Part shown: positions 47,041 through 59,760 of the stretch, piece by piece
Position numbering within the stretch: position 1 is the stretch's first letter
Layout of the letters: each line of letters opens with the position of its first letter
Assembly: GCA_947179485.1 (NCBI GenBank)
Contig: OX359248.1
Coordinates: 49,424,386 to 49,488,385, forward strand
Length of the DNA stretch: 64,000 nt
Source: Allacma fusca
Taxonomy: Eukaryota > Arthropoda > Collembola > Symphypleona > Sminthuridae
Direction: 5' to 3'
Translations under genes and position numbers: made by a program
Notes under the pieces: model-generated
What the model was told of the DNA's origin: nothing
Databases searched by the model: none
Seen by the model: the letters and a program-made list of their open reading frames with translations, nothing else

Positions 47041-48289
47041 GTCAACTGAATAATTTGATAATTGTGACGAATACTTCCATCATATGAAATTTGACACCGG
47101 AAAACAACGCAAGCCAGAAAGTGGCTTGTTTTTGGAAAGCCACCCCTGTTCGTCTAAAGTCAGTAATTTTAGGTTGTACTACGATAACTGGCCGAAACGT
47201 CAAATGCTCCGGTTTACGATAACCGTCCCAGAATTAGCCGTACAATGCCCTGAATAGGTTCATGTGGGTCGAATGCAGCAACTTAACTTCAGATCAAGAC
47301 GTATAATCTGCAATAAATATTCAGATTATTTCATCACTCAAACCCAACATTTACTACTCAACCACGACCCACAATACTAACAGTAAAGTTAATCATTCTC
47401 TAGATTTTAATAGCACTCATGTCCTTTTCCCTGATTTACAAGGGTTAAGTAGGCTAGAAAAAGGTTAAAAATTGAGTTAGTGCTTATGCAAACCCTGTCA
47501 GAAAATTAACATTGTGAGGAATAGGAAGTAGTGCGAAAACCACCATTGAGTGGCATTCGATGTAGTCTAAAAACCTTGCGTGGAAGAAGGAAATGTATCC
47601 GCTTACTTGGTCCATTTATATTTTTCATTCATAATTTATTTTCCAGTTATTTTCAAGGCAACGTCTCATTCGCTTCAATGGCTTTTTTGGAACTCTTTTC
47701 CTTTCCACATGATGTTAGTTTTCTGAGGATTCCTATTCATACTCTGCACTATCACAAAAGGATAATCTTCAATGTGGAGGAATTTAAAACTACATATTTT
47801 CTGCACCCTAGTTTATAGAAAATGGTCAAAGCGAAAAAGTATTGTTTTTTTTCTTTTTTTCAAGTAAATCTTATTTCAGATTTTTTAAAATTTGTTCTAT
47901 TCCTGTTCCTAAAACTTTGGTTACAGGGGACTCTAGTTGCACTCCATTGAATAGCTTACAATTAGAAACAAGTTAGAAAAGAGCAAAGCAAGATTTTCCC
48001 TCGACGTGTAAAAGATGTAGTTGGTACCGATGCTGCAATGTTTCATTGAATTTAAATTATTTAATATTTATCTGTTGACTCGTTAAAAGTCAATGGCATG
48101 ACCTTAGCCATTCGTTTGGAATAAATATTCTCTCCGAAAGAATAGGAATTTATGAGAGAATTGAATGTGAAAGATTATTTTATGATAGTAGAGACATTCA
48201 GACATTTAGCTAATATTTAGAAATACATTATAAATACATTTACAATTAAACTGTTTGATAAATTGATCAAAAATTAAACTGTTGATGTT
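47041..48289. other. Non-coding stretch, partly repeat-derived
   Basis: 47500-47870 resembles 15430-15620 and 15840-15900. The remainder is AT-rich without recognised features. The 95-codon frame 47531-47818 overlaps the repeat and is not supported. Confidence 0.35.
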
Positions 48290-49229
48290 TAGGAATCTAC
48301 GCCAAAAGTAACATCACGCAGGAATGTCACTTTGCAGGAATTTGCAATTATTGCTTGTTATGCAGGAATTTATCACAAAATTAAAACTCCATGGTGTAGG
48401 AATTTATCTTAGCATTCTTAGCATTATCTATCCCGAATTTTACATTGTGTTTCGTAGAATTTATACCAAAGTTAACCTAGAGCTGTAGAGGAATCTTTGC
48501 CAAAAAGAAGATTGCATGGGATATTTTCACAAATTAAACACCGCGCTAAGCAAGATTTTACCACAAAATTAAAATTGTACAGCATACAAAATGATACCAA
48601 AACAAGCGTTGTGCTGTAAATGAAATGATGACAAAATTAACATTGTCTAGTATTGGAAATGTTCACAGTACAATTCACTGTAATTGGACGTGTACTTTAA
48701 TAGCTGTGCATTTAGATTGGAATTTCTTCAATTTCTCGAGCAGATTTTACGTGCTCAGAAATGTATACGAATTAATTACAATTTGCCTATATACTCATTC
48801 CTCTTTTTAGGGGCGTATCGAAACGTAGATCCTTGCTGTGGTCGTCCTGATGTAAACTTGACGGTAATCACGATGACTGCCGAACGAATATATCACCAGA
48901 CAATTCAAATTTTCTTCAATTCAAATTCAAATTGTTCGGCATCCTTAATCAGTCAGAAATTCATTTATTTTATAATAAATTGGGTCATGTGTTTGAACTA
49001 ACACTTACGAATTAACCTTTACATATTACGCAGTGTAACAAAGTAGATCACTTCGCCCCTTTCTCATTCGCTCTTTGTTTCGGTTTTGTTTTTCAAATAA
49101 AAAATACCCGTTTTAGAAAATGCAAATTAAAAAAAATAATGACGAATTCAACCAACGAAATTTTGCCAAAGAATTACAACCACAGGGCTGAAGTGTCAGT
49201 AATATATATTTAATCTTATCGTAGTCGTA
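48290..49229. repeat. Interspersed repeat copies
   Basis: 48290-48600 matches 14465-14760 with AAAATTAACATTG-type motifs about 38 bp apart. 48820-49010 is an inverted relative of 46400-46560. 49070-49195 relates to 12490-12600 and carries a fragment of module A. Confidence 0.5.
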
Positions 49230-51790
49230 TCTATATATGTAAAAATCGTAAATTGCAATTGGTTGACTGACAGCTCAATGAGCGAATTAAGCGATGGGCG
49301 ACGTATGTGTTTCACATGAGTATGAATGGAAATTAATTTAACAATAATTTGTTTTTTTATGAGCACAATTTTTCCGAAATTCCCAGAAACTTAAATATTT
49401 GAACTGGTTTGTATACAAAAATGCTGAAATGTTGAAGTGAAGTTATAAGCCCAATCCCATTTTCCATGAGATGTCTATTTTTTTAGAAATTTCGAAAATT
49501 CGAAGTGGTTTGCACAACATGTTCAGGGAAAGGAAATTTAAAGCGTAAATTATGTTTTTGAATTTTTTCAAAATTTCTCGAAATATCCAAAAATTCAAGT
49601 TGGTTTGCACATATACATGGTCACCAGGAGGTTAAGTTGGATAATTGTTTAGCTTTTGTGTCGACAAGTTCAAAACCAAGATCGCTCCAAGATTCCGTTT
49701 ATTGGAAAATTTTCTATAATTTTTGGAAAACTGGGAAATTCAAAATGGTAGTTTGACAATTTATGAGGTCAGGGCACTGCTACCCTAACCTAGTCAGACT
49801 TTACTAGACTAGGAAGCAAAATTCCCGTATAAGAGACTTGACTACACATGGCGTTAATATTATGAAACTTGACTGCAATAGACTAAGGCAACTTACGAAA
49901 ACACACGACTTAACTCGCCTTGACTTCCATGACTTCATGTAAAAGCTAGTCAAATCACAATTACTTCAGGTTCCCTCGTGTAGTTGTAAATCAAAACTAG
50001 TTAGCCAGGGTGAAATTCCATCATCAGTACCGTTGAGTATGCTTAAGTATATGGTTTCGTTTCAAAGGATCAAAACATGAAAATCGATTATAATGATGCC
50101 AGATTTAGACTAGGACGAATCAGAATCAGAATCAGGTTTGCTTCAGGTTACACGTCAGAATTTGTATTTAGACTTAAGATTCAGAATTCGAATCAGAATC
50201 AGAATTCTGAAAATCTTAAGAATCTGAAATTTTTAAATTCTTAAAGGCATTTATACTTTTTGATAAGATTCAGAATCAGATTCAGAATTTGAATCAGAAT
50301 CAGAATTCACCTTTTAGAGTTTTAAGAATCAGAATCAGAATCATGGAATTCTTAAGATTCTGAAGAGTTGACTCGGAGTCAACTTTTCAGATTTCAGAAC
50401 TCTGGCAATCCCATAGAGTACGGCATAAATCATTGAATTACAGTGATCGGAGTAAAATTTTTGCTCACAATTTTTATTTTCTTTGTCCGCCATTGTTGTT
50501 TGAAAAAGAAACAAAATTTTTAAAAATACGGCAGTTAAACTTGAAGCCTGGGAAGCCGTTGACAACTCGGTTCAAAAGAATCCGAACACAACAGGTATAC
50601 ATTTTTACCTACAATTTTTTATTTCTATTTCTATAAATTTCGGCGAAACATAACGAGCTCAATAAAGTCCAGGCTGGTAGATGTTTTCATTAAATTTTAA
50701 ACTTCAACAATAATCAACGAATCTCACCCGGACAAGACTTTGTTGCCGCCCATATTGTAATTCGTGCTTTCAAGGATGTATTTCAAAAATTTAGAATTCG
50801 AATTCTGGAAGTCTAAACCTCTTTCATTATTTTAAGAATCTGATAAGTGTCAGAATTCTGATGTTCATTTAGACTTTAAGGATGAAAATCTGATGTAACA
50901 AATCTGAAACTGATTCGGATTCTGATTCGAATTAAGACAACAGGTTCTGCATTTATACTCTTCATGTTTGGTGAATTCGAAATCCGATTCTGATTCGAAT
51001 TCTGATTCTGATTCGTCCTAGTCTAAATCCGGCATGAAGGCTAGGATACATTATTTCCCACATTATTTTCTATATTTAAAAGCTGTATTTTTTGTAAACG
51101 TTTTTTATTAGTTATAGATATTTAAATTAAAACTAAAATCAAAAATAGCTTGCTGTAAAGCCCTTTTTCTTGAAACATTTGATTCGACACTTACTGTTAA
51201 AGTCGCAAAAACTAACTATAGATTGACAATTATCGTTACTTCCTCAAAAATGTTGCTGAGCATTATTCTTATATTGATTTTGCAAACTACACATGTTATT
51301 TCTCATTTGTAGGTCATTTGATGCAAATAAGCATGAGTCAGGGGGACGATTTTTTGTAAAACTCCCTGGAAAATCCCTTCTGAATTTCCCTGCCGACTGG
51401 GAAATGTGTAAGACAAAATAGCGTACATAGCGCTTTTTAAATGTTTCAAAAGTTTTCAAAATTTCGAAAAATAAAAATATTCGAAGTGGTTTGCACATCT
51501 AAATGGTCAGGAGATTATGTTGGCAAGTTTGTTTTCACCTAAGCTTAATGGTTTAGAAGCCTTTGTGTTTACAAGGTCAAAACCGAGATCGCTCCAGGAT
51601 TCCGTTTGTTAAAAAGTTTCCCATATTTTTTGGAATTTTGAAAAGCTAGGAAATTCTAAGCGGTTGTATGATCATTCATCAGGTCAGGGAAATGTGTAAA
51701 CTAAATTTCAAGCGTAAATATCAATTTTTCAATTTGAAAAATTTGGAGTGGTTTGCATATTTACGTGGTCTTTTTTTGCATTTTTTGCTA
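49230..51790 (+). mobile_element. Helitron-like sequence (5' end only recognised)
   Basis: At 49230, after an A, the sequence reads TCTATATATGTAAAAATCG, resembling the 5' terminus of many animal Helitrons. Downstream, AAATTCGAAGTGGTTTGCAC recurs in variants near 49500, 49600, 51480 and 51750, and CAAAACCGAGATCGCTCCA near 49675 and 51580, a direct internal duplication. No Rep/helicase frame and no 3' hairpin-CTRR end were found. It is interrupted near 49790 and by the element at about 50098-51033. Confidence 0.35.
50098..51033. mobile_element. TIR element with GAATCA-word arms
   Basis: The left end GATTTAGACTAGGACGAATC (from 50102) is matched inverted at the right end (about 51010-51029), giving roughly 35-40 bp TIRs that continue into repeated CAGAAT/GAATCA words. 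The central part shows the same words around 50150-50350 and 50890-51010. Open frames are not convincing. I found no clear 8-bp duplication, so the superfamily is unproven; layout resembles the hAT-type MITEs here. Confidence 0.65.
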
Positions 51791-52249
51791 TTTTTGCAAT
51801 TATTACATATTGAAATAATGAGCTCTTAAGTAACCACACATGAGGGGTCTCAGATAATGTATCATAGGAGTGAAGACAGGGTTGAATGATGATCTCAGTC
51901 CCAGAATCCTATGGATCATTTTCCTCTTCCCAATACAATTGTGGCAATTATTCCTACTCTCCTACCCCAATTAGGGAAATAATAGAAATGTGCAAGTTGG
52001 AAAATCGAAAATAATTCTTTATATACTCAAGATACAAGATCATTGTATGAAATAATTCTGTCGTTGGAGCTTCCTAACCCATATTTCGTCAAGGATTTTC
52101 CGTAAGAACGTGGACCAGTCGGCTGGCTCACTGAAAACACATGCATAAAATAAACCAAGACGAAAGCACTTGCATTGTAACTCGTAGCTGCGTCGCTTCT
52201 AAAATACAAAATTTCCGGATAAAAAGCGACGATACCAAGCCCGAACAGG
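51791..52249. repeat. Non-coding, related to 15200-15420
   Basis: About 52020-52210 resembles the sequence near 15190-15400, including the AAAGCACTTGCATTGTxACTCGTAG segment. 51800-52010 shows nothing clear. Confidence 0.45.
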
Positions 52250-52695
52250 AAGCAAAATCATGTTCGCAAAATTTGAAAATGAAGTGTTCTTATGGGATAT
52301 ACATATATATAACATGCACAATTTTAAAGCAGTCGTCGGGGACCCGTATGTTTTTTCCGGGTTTCCACCTGAATCGAGGGCGAGATGGCCCAAACCAAGT
52401 TTTCAAACATGCTTATATTGTGTTGTATGGAATTTCAATGAGCTTTTACGTTTTTAATTTTTTTCGTGAAATTTGAAAATGAAGTTTCTTAATGGGATTT
52501 AACATGGGAAATTTTAAGTTGGACAGGGACCCTTTGTTCACGAATTAGAATTTAAAACTTCTGCACGATTTCCCGCGCAAACCCGGGCGAGATGGTACAA
52601 ACTTTTGCTCTCGCTGGGACATTGGGCCAGGTACCTAAGCTCCGACAAAATTTTATTCCGATCCCGAGTGGGCATGGGGCGTGGGTTACTTGTTA
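52250..52695. mobile_element. Partial copies of the 160-bp-TIR element
   Basis: 52460-52695 matches the right half of the element at 39253-39784, ending GGTTACTTG then TTA. 52250-52410 is a more diverged direct repeat of its middle part with GGGCGAGATGGCCCAAAC. The left end is missing. Confidence 0.6.
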
Positions 52696-53435
52696 GTATT
52701 ATCCAAATGTCTACTATCTATCACCGAATACAGTCATTCACATTCAATTCTTCGGTAACGTCGGTCGTTTATATCTTTTCCGGGACCGTTTCTGTGCCAG
52801 CGTAAGTCTGTCCTGCAATATATTTTTTTGCAGAAAATTCCATTTCAAGTAATAAAATTAAATATCATTCCGTTCATAATCAAATCATGTGTATACGCAT
52901 TACGCGTGTATTTAAGGACAAAATTAATGATTTCTCGAACGGATTTAATCTGCCAACCACCAGCACCTCTGAAACATTTGCACCCGAATTAATACAGCTG
53001 ATTGTGCGTTTCATTTATTTCTATTCTTAACTGGAGGACATACCTGAAAATAAAAAGTATTTTCCGTTAGAATAAATATAGCTCATTTATTAACACTCTC
53101 GTTTTAAATAATTTCCTGCTTGTGCATTTTTACACTTGATCATTTGAAACCTTTAATATTTGGAAAAATTTCTGAAAAAGAGCATATGTATCTTCCCTGA
53201 AGATGCAAAATGGGCTATGTACGCATGCTTTTGTACATCAGTTAGACCATTTTGTCTCTTAAGCAACGATATGTTTTTAAAAGTGACCCCTAATGATGGG
53301 GTCGTACTCTGCATATTCCATTTGCTGCTGCTTCTGCAGACCTGAAGGCACAACGTGGAGTTGGTTAAAGTTGCTGATGACATGCGTGAGTTCAAGTGTC
53401 CAGAAATATTAAGTGTCTTTTAACTTTTTCCACAC
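52696..53435. repeat. Interspersed repeat, inverted relative of 32551-33228
   Basis: Contains the CAGCACCTCTGAAACATTTG segment near 52968 and the ATTAACACTCTCGTTTT segment near 53090, found inverted near 32950 and 32770. Short frames on both strands are not supported. Confidence 0.5.
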
Positions 53436-53438
53436 GAC

Positions 53439-53590
53439 CTTACATCACTCCAAAGTCTACCTTACATCGGTCCAAAGTCTACCTTACATCGGTCCAAAGT
53501 CTACCTTACATCGGTCCAAAATATGCCTTACATCGGCCCAATGTATCCTTGCATCGATCTTCTATCTCTCTTACAACGATCCAATGCCTT
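53439..53590. repeat. 22-bp tandem repeat
   Basis: About seven units of TCTACCTTACATCGGTCCAA plus AG; the central three or four are nearly perfect and the ends decay. Overlapping ORFs (53396-53680 and 53413-53616) are repeat translations. Confidence 0.85.
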
Positions 53591-54256
53591 CCTATGGTAG
53601 CTACAAATTATTTTGACAAGCATTGTCGAAGGCATGGACGCTGCGAAAGTAACTTTTCACTTTATCCTTTCCAACTGTAACCTCTGCGTATGTAAGCTGT
53701 ACCTAGGAATCCCAGTGAACTCAATGCGATGTTATTCTTTGGACTCCTTTCTATTGCCCACAATGCTAATTTTCCTCTTCATGCTTTGCACTGTCAACCC
53801 GGAACTTTCTTCTCCTCTTCCTGACATTTTCCTCCACAGCTAATGTTTTCAATACTTGTAAATGTATATTATAATTCATTGCTAAATATTGGGTGAAAAA
53901 CCCAATAGAAATGAAATATTTGGAAAATTAGCCAAATGTTGTCGAAAATGTTGCGCAATGTAAGTATGTAGGAAATCAAAAACAATTTGAGGAACTCCAA
54001 GTTGTTACGGCGGTTCGAGAGTGATTTGGATTTATAAATGGAATTCCGGTGATCTTTCATCAAATCTTAAAACACGAGAATTGGATTTAGATTTCAATTT
54101 TAATTTCCAATTGTCATTTTAACCTCAGAGATTGTGCCACGGACTGTAAATGATTATCACATGTTTACATTTTGTTTTGAAAAACAGATTGAGTTTTGAT
54201 AGGTAACGTTTGAGTGAGTCGCTGTATCTCGACCACTGATAATTAATATAAAACTA
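53591..54256. other. Non-coding, partly repeat-derived
   Basis: About 53720-53885 resembles 15530-15690 (CCACAATGCTAATTTTC and CTCCTCTTCC segments). The rest shows no recognised feature. Confidence 0.4.
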
Positions 54257-54264
54257 CTTATATG

Positions 54265-55556
54265 CAGTGCTCGGCACGGGTATGCGTAATACTCGGGTAA
54301 AGGGGTATGGGTACGGGTATGGGTACTACCCGGGTACGGATTTTGTGTACCCGAACAATTCCGGGTACTACCCGGGTACACTTTGGTCGGCTCAAAATTT
54401 CGGGTACGGATACGGGTATGGGTACGGGTACAAGGATTTCAAAATGGGTATATACCCACCGGGTACGGGTATAATGGTGTCATTTACCCGTACCCGCGAC
54501 CATTGTACCCGAGTATTTGGATATGTTGAGATTTGAGACATTTTGATGAATTTTATGAAAATAATGGAACTTCCGTTGGAAAATTCTGTCGGTATTTTTA
54601 GTAATTCCGAATACATATAGCTTATTGTTAATACCCTTTTAACCTTACAACATGCAGTAACTGTATTTCAGACTGTGTTGCTAAAATATATATTTATGTC
54701 TATAATATATATTTTTATGGAAACAGGTTTTAGGAAGAATAATTAATAAACAGACGAGGAATAATATCAAAATAGAAGTGGAGAATAGGTTTCAACGAAA
54801 TTTTATACAAAACGTCTTCATAATGTAGTAATTTGTTACTAATTGCATAAATAGTCTGATTGACACGTATGCACATGATACTTCATTAGCCACAATGAAT
54901 ACAATTTACAAATTAGAGTTCCGATGAGTTGGATGGCAAGATATTTTTTGTAATTAGTAGTTGATTAGGAAAAGGCGGATATTTGTAACAAGATATTAAT
55001 GATTTACATGTACACAGAGCTACTGAGATGAGAAAATTAATGTAAAAGACCGAATAAATCAAGAAGTGAAAAATCGAGTCGCCAAGTCCCAAGCCAAAAA
55101 TGCATGTACATATGGACTGGGTGCTATAAAATACTTCGCCCGTCAGATCATAAACAATCAAATGGGGATAATTTTACTTCTAATCAAAAACGCTCTACTC
55201 TTCAATAATATATATAATGTCAAATACCTCTCTAGCTAGTCAAAATTACCCACTCAGGTGTCATACATTATTACATATAACGTACTATGTATTACATTAA
55301 AACAAATCTGGATAAAGTACCCGTGTACGAGTACGGGTACGACACTGAGATACCCGAGTATGGGTACAATTTTCGAGTATTTTCGGGTACGGGTACAATG
55401 CGGGTACAGGTACATGGATTGAGATAACATTGCGGGTACGGGTACGAAAAATTTGTACCCGGATATTCGGGTATAGATACCAGTTATTGAAATACCCGCA
55501 CTTCGGGTACGGATACGGGTACAGGTACCGATTTTTCGTACCCGTGCCGAGCACTG
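54265..55556. mobile_element. hAT-type MITE, GTACCC family copy 2, 1292 bp
   Basis: Ends are CAGTGCTCGGCACGGGTA and its inverse. A perfect 8-bp duplication CTTATATG lies at 54257-54264 and 55557-55564. The sequence is nearly the same as 9220-10695, lacking the nested 178-bp insertion and a few words in the right arm. It has no coding capacity; the ORFs here are translations of GGGTAC words. Confidence 0.93.
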
Positions 55557-55564
55557 CTTATATG

Positions 55565-56614
55565 CTCTACATGTGAGAATAATGCCAACGGAAATATCGA
55601 ATCCGAAAGATCGTTCCGATGTCTCCCTCACATCTGCTCAAGTAAGCGTCAGGATAAATAAAGTCAAATTTGGTAAGTCATTTTTGAAAGGAAATTAAAG
55701 GGTTTGATTTTTGGGAATAAGTTTACTTGTTTTTAAGCTCCAGCGAGCATGCTCTTGTAAAAAATCCCATCTGGTGTGAGGTGAGTGCACAGTTTATCTA
55801 TCCCGCGTGCTTCTGCAGATCTAAACAGTACAATGTGATGAGTTTGGTGTTGCAAAGTGGAGGGCATGGACGCTGTGCAAGTGTCCCAAAACATTAAGTG
55901 CCCTTTCACTTTTTCCTCAGAACACTACCTTAACCTGTATCTTGGAACCTCAGAGTAAGTTTTCATGTGGAGCCAATTATGTACCTGGCGATCGTTTCCT
56001 AGAAAAAATACTTTCTCAGTGATACGTTGGAAACGTTGAGTTGACCCAACCAAAGCAATGGAATCGCTATTTTTAGGACCACTCTAAAGTTGTTTTAAAT
56101 CCTGAAGTCACCATACAGATTAGTTTTTATTCGTTCTTCTAGGTTATCCCAAGTGTGCACATTGAAGCCACAGTCCTTTGAACATTTTTTAAAATCGCTT
56201 TTTTCTTTTTGTCGGAGCTGTTTTTGTGCCGGGCAAGGTAGTGCTGTCCTGCAGTATATTTTGTTGCATAAAGTTCCATTTATAGTAATAAAATAAAATA
56301 TCATTCCGTTCGTACTATTCAAATCATGTGTATACGCATTTGTTAATAAAATTGGCAAAATAACTTCTGGCATAATTTGCTAGTTCTATCTGTTCATGTT
56401 CAAACAATTAACATTGTGTTGTATAGGAAAAGTTCTCAAAATTAACATTGTCCAGTATAGGAAATGTTAACAAAATTACAGACTTTTCACAACACCCCTA
56501 CGCTTCTATCTGTGCATGTGTGGGTTGTGTTGTTTTTCTACATATTTTATTGGAGAAAATTGCAGTTAGAATAAGATTATCAAATGTCACGCCGTTCAAA
56601 ATCAAATCATGTAC
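55565..56614. repeat. Interspersed repeat copies
   Basis: About 56040-56080 has GTTGACCCAACCAAAGCAAT, as near 40480. 56230-56340 resembles 52780-52920. 56400-56480 has three AACATTGT-type motifs. No gene. Confidence 0.45.
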
Positions 56615-56622
56615 ATACACAA

Positions 56623-59174
56623 TAGAGCTTCCAATGTGTTCAACATTTTTGTTCCGTAGGAAATTCCGTTCCGTTCCGAAACCTTCAAATAATATTGGTC
56701 CCGGTTCCGTTCCGGCTGTCGGGACATCGGAACATTTGAACTGACACCGTTCGGAACAAAGGAGTAAAGTATTTGTTCCGTTACAGGTTGTGTTCCGTTC
56801 CGTATTATGCTAGTTTTTCCGTTCCGAACCCGTTCCGTTCCGAAATATCCCGGAATTGTTCACAACATATACGTGAAATGCGTGCACAAATTACTGGCAA
56901 CTTAATATACATGATATACTTTTAATAGATTGAATGCTAGGGATTGCTATTATTTAATTATATAAAATAATATTTAATAATAATTAGGCCATATGAAAAG
57001 AACTACTGTGCAGTATTATATAATTATTATTAATTATTTTTTAGCAATAAATATTTGTAGCGTGTGGATTTCAATGGCCTAACAGTGTTAATTTCCTGCA
57101 AGCTTGCTTCATTGCTGCTAATATCTAATTTCGATTTCAGAATTTTCATTTCGAGAAAAATCGCCCATGCGCATGTTTATTAAACAAATTAGTTATTCTG
57201 TTGATTTTCATGGAAAACGATATTCGCATTACATATAAGCATTTGCATATATTAAATCTGTGTTCATCCAATTTCGTTATTTTGGCAAAAAACTGCTTAC
57301 AAGCCAGAGCTGCTCTCAGGTACCAAAAAATCAGGATCCGCACCTGAACCCGACCCGTATCTGACATTTCAGGTAAAATAATTTCTTCGACCCGAACTTG
57401 CTCAGTCGGATCCGAGCCAATACTTTACTTGTCAGGTATTTTTCGTCGGGTATTTCTAGAATACCCATACCTGAAAAATTACCTGAAGCTTGGATCCGAT
57501 GTAAACCCGACCCGAACCTGAACCCGCACTTGACTTTCAGGTATTTCACCCGCTGATTTAATGTTAATCTTATTGCTAGCCTAAGCTGGGCAAAATATTT
57601 GCATACCTTAAATTTTATTCTACATATTTTTAGATTCTTTCGTAGAGCCTACAGTTTAGCCTACATTCATAGATCCCTCCTGAGATTTGACCTACCTACA
57701 ACCTGCATACAACACTCCCGAGATTTGTCCCTATACCTACAACCGATATGCGTCTTTTTCGGGATTGAACGACAGAGTAATATTCTTTAAGATCCTCTCT
57801 TATTTCGAAGTTTTTGTGTACGGATAATTTTAGACAATAAATTTACACACTGATTCTGTTGAATCAACTTTTCACTTTGCAACACGAAATGAAAATAAAA
57901 TTGAAATCGTTTGCACCGCAGCAAGTTAATAAAAGTAAAAAAACATGTTCAAGAAACTCTAGATGGGGGTCTATTCAGCATTTTGGAATGTCAAAGGCTC
58001 GAACATACATATCGTCAACCAAATTCTAAAAAGTACCATCTTCAATGGATACCTTAAACGATATATATTTTTTTCTCGAAATATACAGTCTACATACAAG
58101 TGCCTACAAATTATTAGAAAATTTGAGCATAACCTACCATTTTATCAACTTAGTAAATATGTAGGGTATACCGTCAGCTTTGTTTTAGAAGTTTATGAGT
58201 AAATGAACTAATAATTACAAGTGTATTTATGAGTCTCACCACAGTAATTGAAATGGCTGTGTGCTATTGATTTTTTCTCTGGCTTATGACGACCATGTTT
58301 TGAGTCATCTTCACTTTGATTTAATTCTTCGATGATTTCGGCTACTTCTTCACTTATATTGAAATCTTACAGTTTCCATTCAAACACGCTTAAAGCTTGT
58401 GCTAATTATATCGAAATTATGACTTAATTATGACGAAATTGTTAAATAAAAAACCATTGCACTTTAACTCTCATCGATAATCACTGTATGACGGTTTGCT
58501 AAACACTTCGGTATATATTCACTGTTTTTCCCAAACCAAGTGCCCTTATAAATATTGCATGCAGAATGGAAGGTTTATTCACGTGAAGTTTGATTTTTTT
58601 GGCGGAAATAATTACCTGCAAATTACCTGAAATGTCAAGTTCGGGTTCAGGTAATTCAAATACTGTGACCCGAACTTGAACCCGATAAATTGTTCAGGTA
58701 TTTTATTTTACCCGAACTTGACGGTAACCCGACCTGAATTTTCAGGTGCGGATCTTACACCTACCCGCACTCGACCCGATATTCAGGTACTTAATTTTAG
58801 TTAACCCGAACCCGACCCGACCCGACGGGTATTTTTCAGGTACTACCTGATACCTGCAAGCAGCTCTGTTACAAGCCAGTGCGATAAGAAATGTGTTTCC
58901 ATTCTAGTTGAACGATGGCGCAACACTTCAGAAATTGTACCGGGATCGGTTCGGAACGGAACAGAACGATTCCGCTTTCCGATGTCATAAATTATATGGG
59001 ACATTTTTCGTACCGATGCTCTGAACCGTCCCGGTCCCAATATTATCGGTACAAGTGCTCATGTTCCGGTTTTATCCCGATTCAATGACGGAACCAAAAA
59101 GAATGTTCCGAAATTGTTCCGTTCCGTTTCCGAACACGGAACTTCGGGATTTCGGAAACCCGAAGGAAGCTCTA
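56623..59174. mobile_element. hAT-type element with GTTCCG-word arms, 2552 bp including a nested element
   Basis: The left end TAGAGCTTCC is matched inverted at the right, and a perfect 8-bp duplication ATACACAA lies at 56615-56622 and 59175-59182. Arms consist of GTTCCGTTCCG words (56650-56870 and 58935-59165). A second element is inserted at 57305-58868, so the host element alone is about 980 bp. No transposase. Confidence 0.9.
57305..58868. mobile_element. Nested hAT-type MITE with ACCCGAACCTG-word arms, 1564 bp
   Basis: Ends CAGAGCTGCT and AGCAGCTCTG with a perfect 8-bp duplication TTACAAGC (57297-57304 and 58869-58876). Arms are made of ACCCGACCCG and ACCTGAA words (57330-57550 and 58615-58855). 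The AT-rich core has only short frames (57599-57790 and 57963-58202) without features. Confidence 0.92.
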
Positions 59175-59182
59175 ATACACAA

Positions 59183-59760
59183 TGTATCACACACATCACA
59201 AATCATGTATGTACATATATATGTATATGCTCGGGAAAATACCCGGTAGTTTCTCGGAGCGGTTTGTAATTACTTTTTGATTAAGTCTTGCTCTGCACAA
59301 CGCTAATTTGTGGCAAAACCTTACACAACACAATGCTAACTTGTGATAAATTTTTATTCCGAACAACGACAATTTTTCAACAAATCCCTACAACCCACAA
59401 TGTTAATTTTGCAATAAGTTCCCATACAACACAATGTTAATTTTGTGACAAATCCTGCAAAGTATTTTATTGGATGAAATTTCATATAGACGTACGAATA
59501 CTTAAGATGGTATTTCGAACGGAAGAATATGATTTGTTCAATGAAATTTCATCCAATAAAATACTTTGCAGGATTTGTCACAAAATTAACATTGTGTTGT
59601 ATGGGAACTTATTGCAAAATTAACATTGTGGGTTGTAGGGATTTGTATGTTGTATGTGTATTGTAGGGATTGTATGTAGGGACATATAGACGTACGAATA
59701 CTTAAGATGGTATTTCGAACGGAAGAATATGATTTGTTCAATGTCCAAAATGAATAATAT
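59183..59760. repeat. Repeat with a perfect 106-bp hairpin
   Basis: 59380-59485 and 59541-59646 are exact reverse complements (106 of 106 by eye), separated by 55 bases. The loop sequence with flanks (59483-59543) recurs directly at 59683-59743, exactly 200 bp on. The hairpin lies in an array of the AACACAATGTTAATTTTGTG motif that is otherwise degenerate. Confidence 0.92.
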
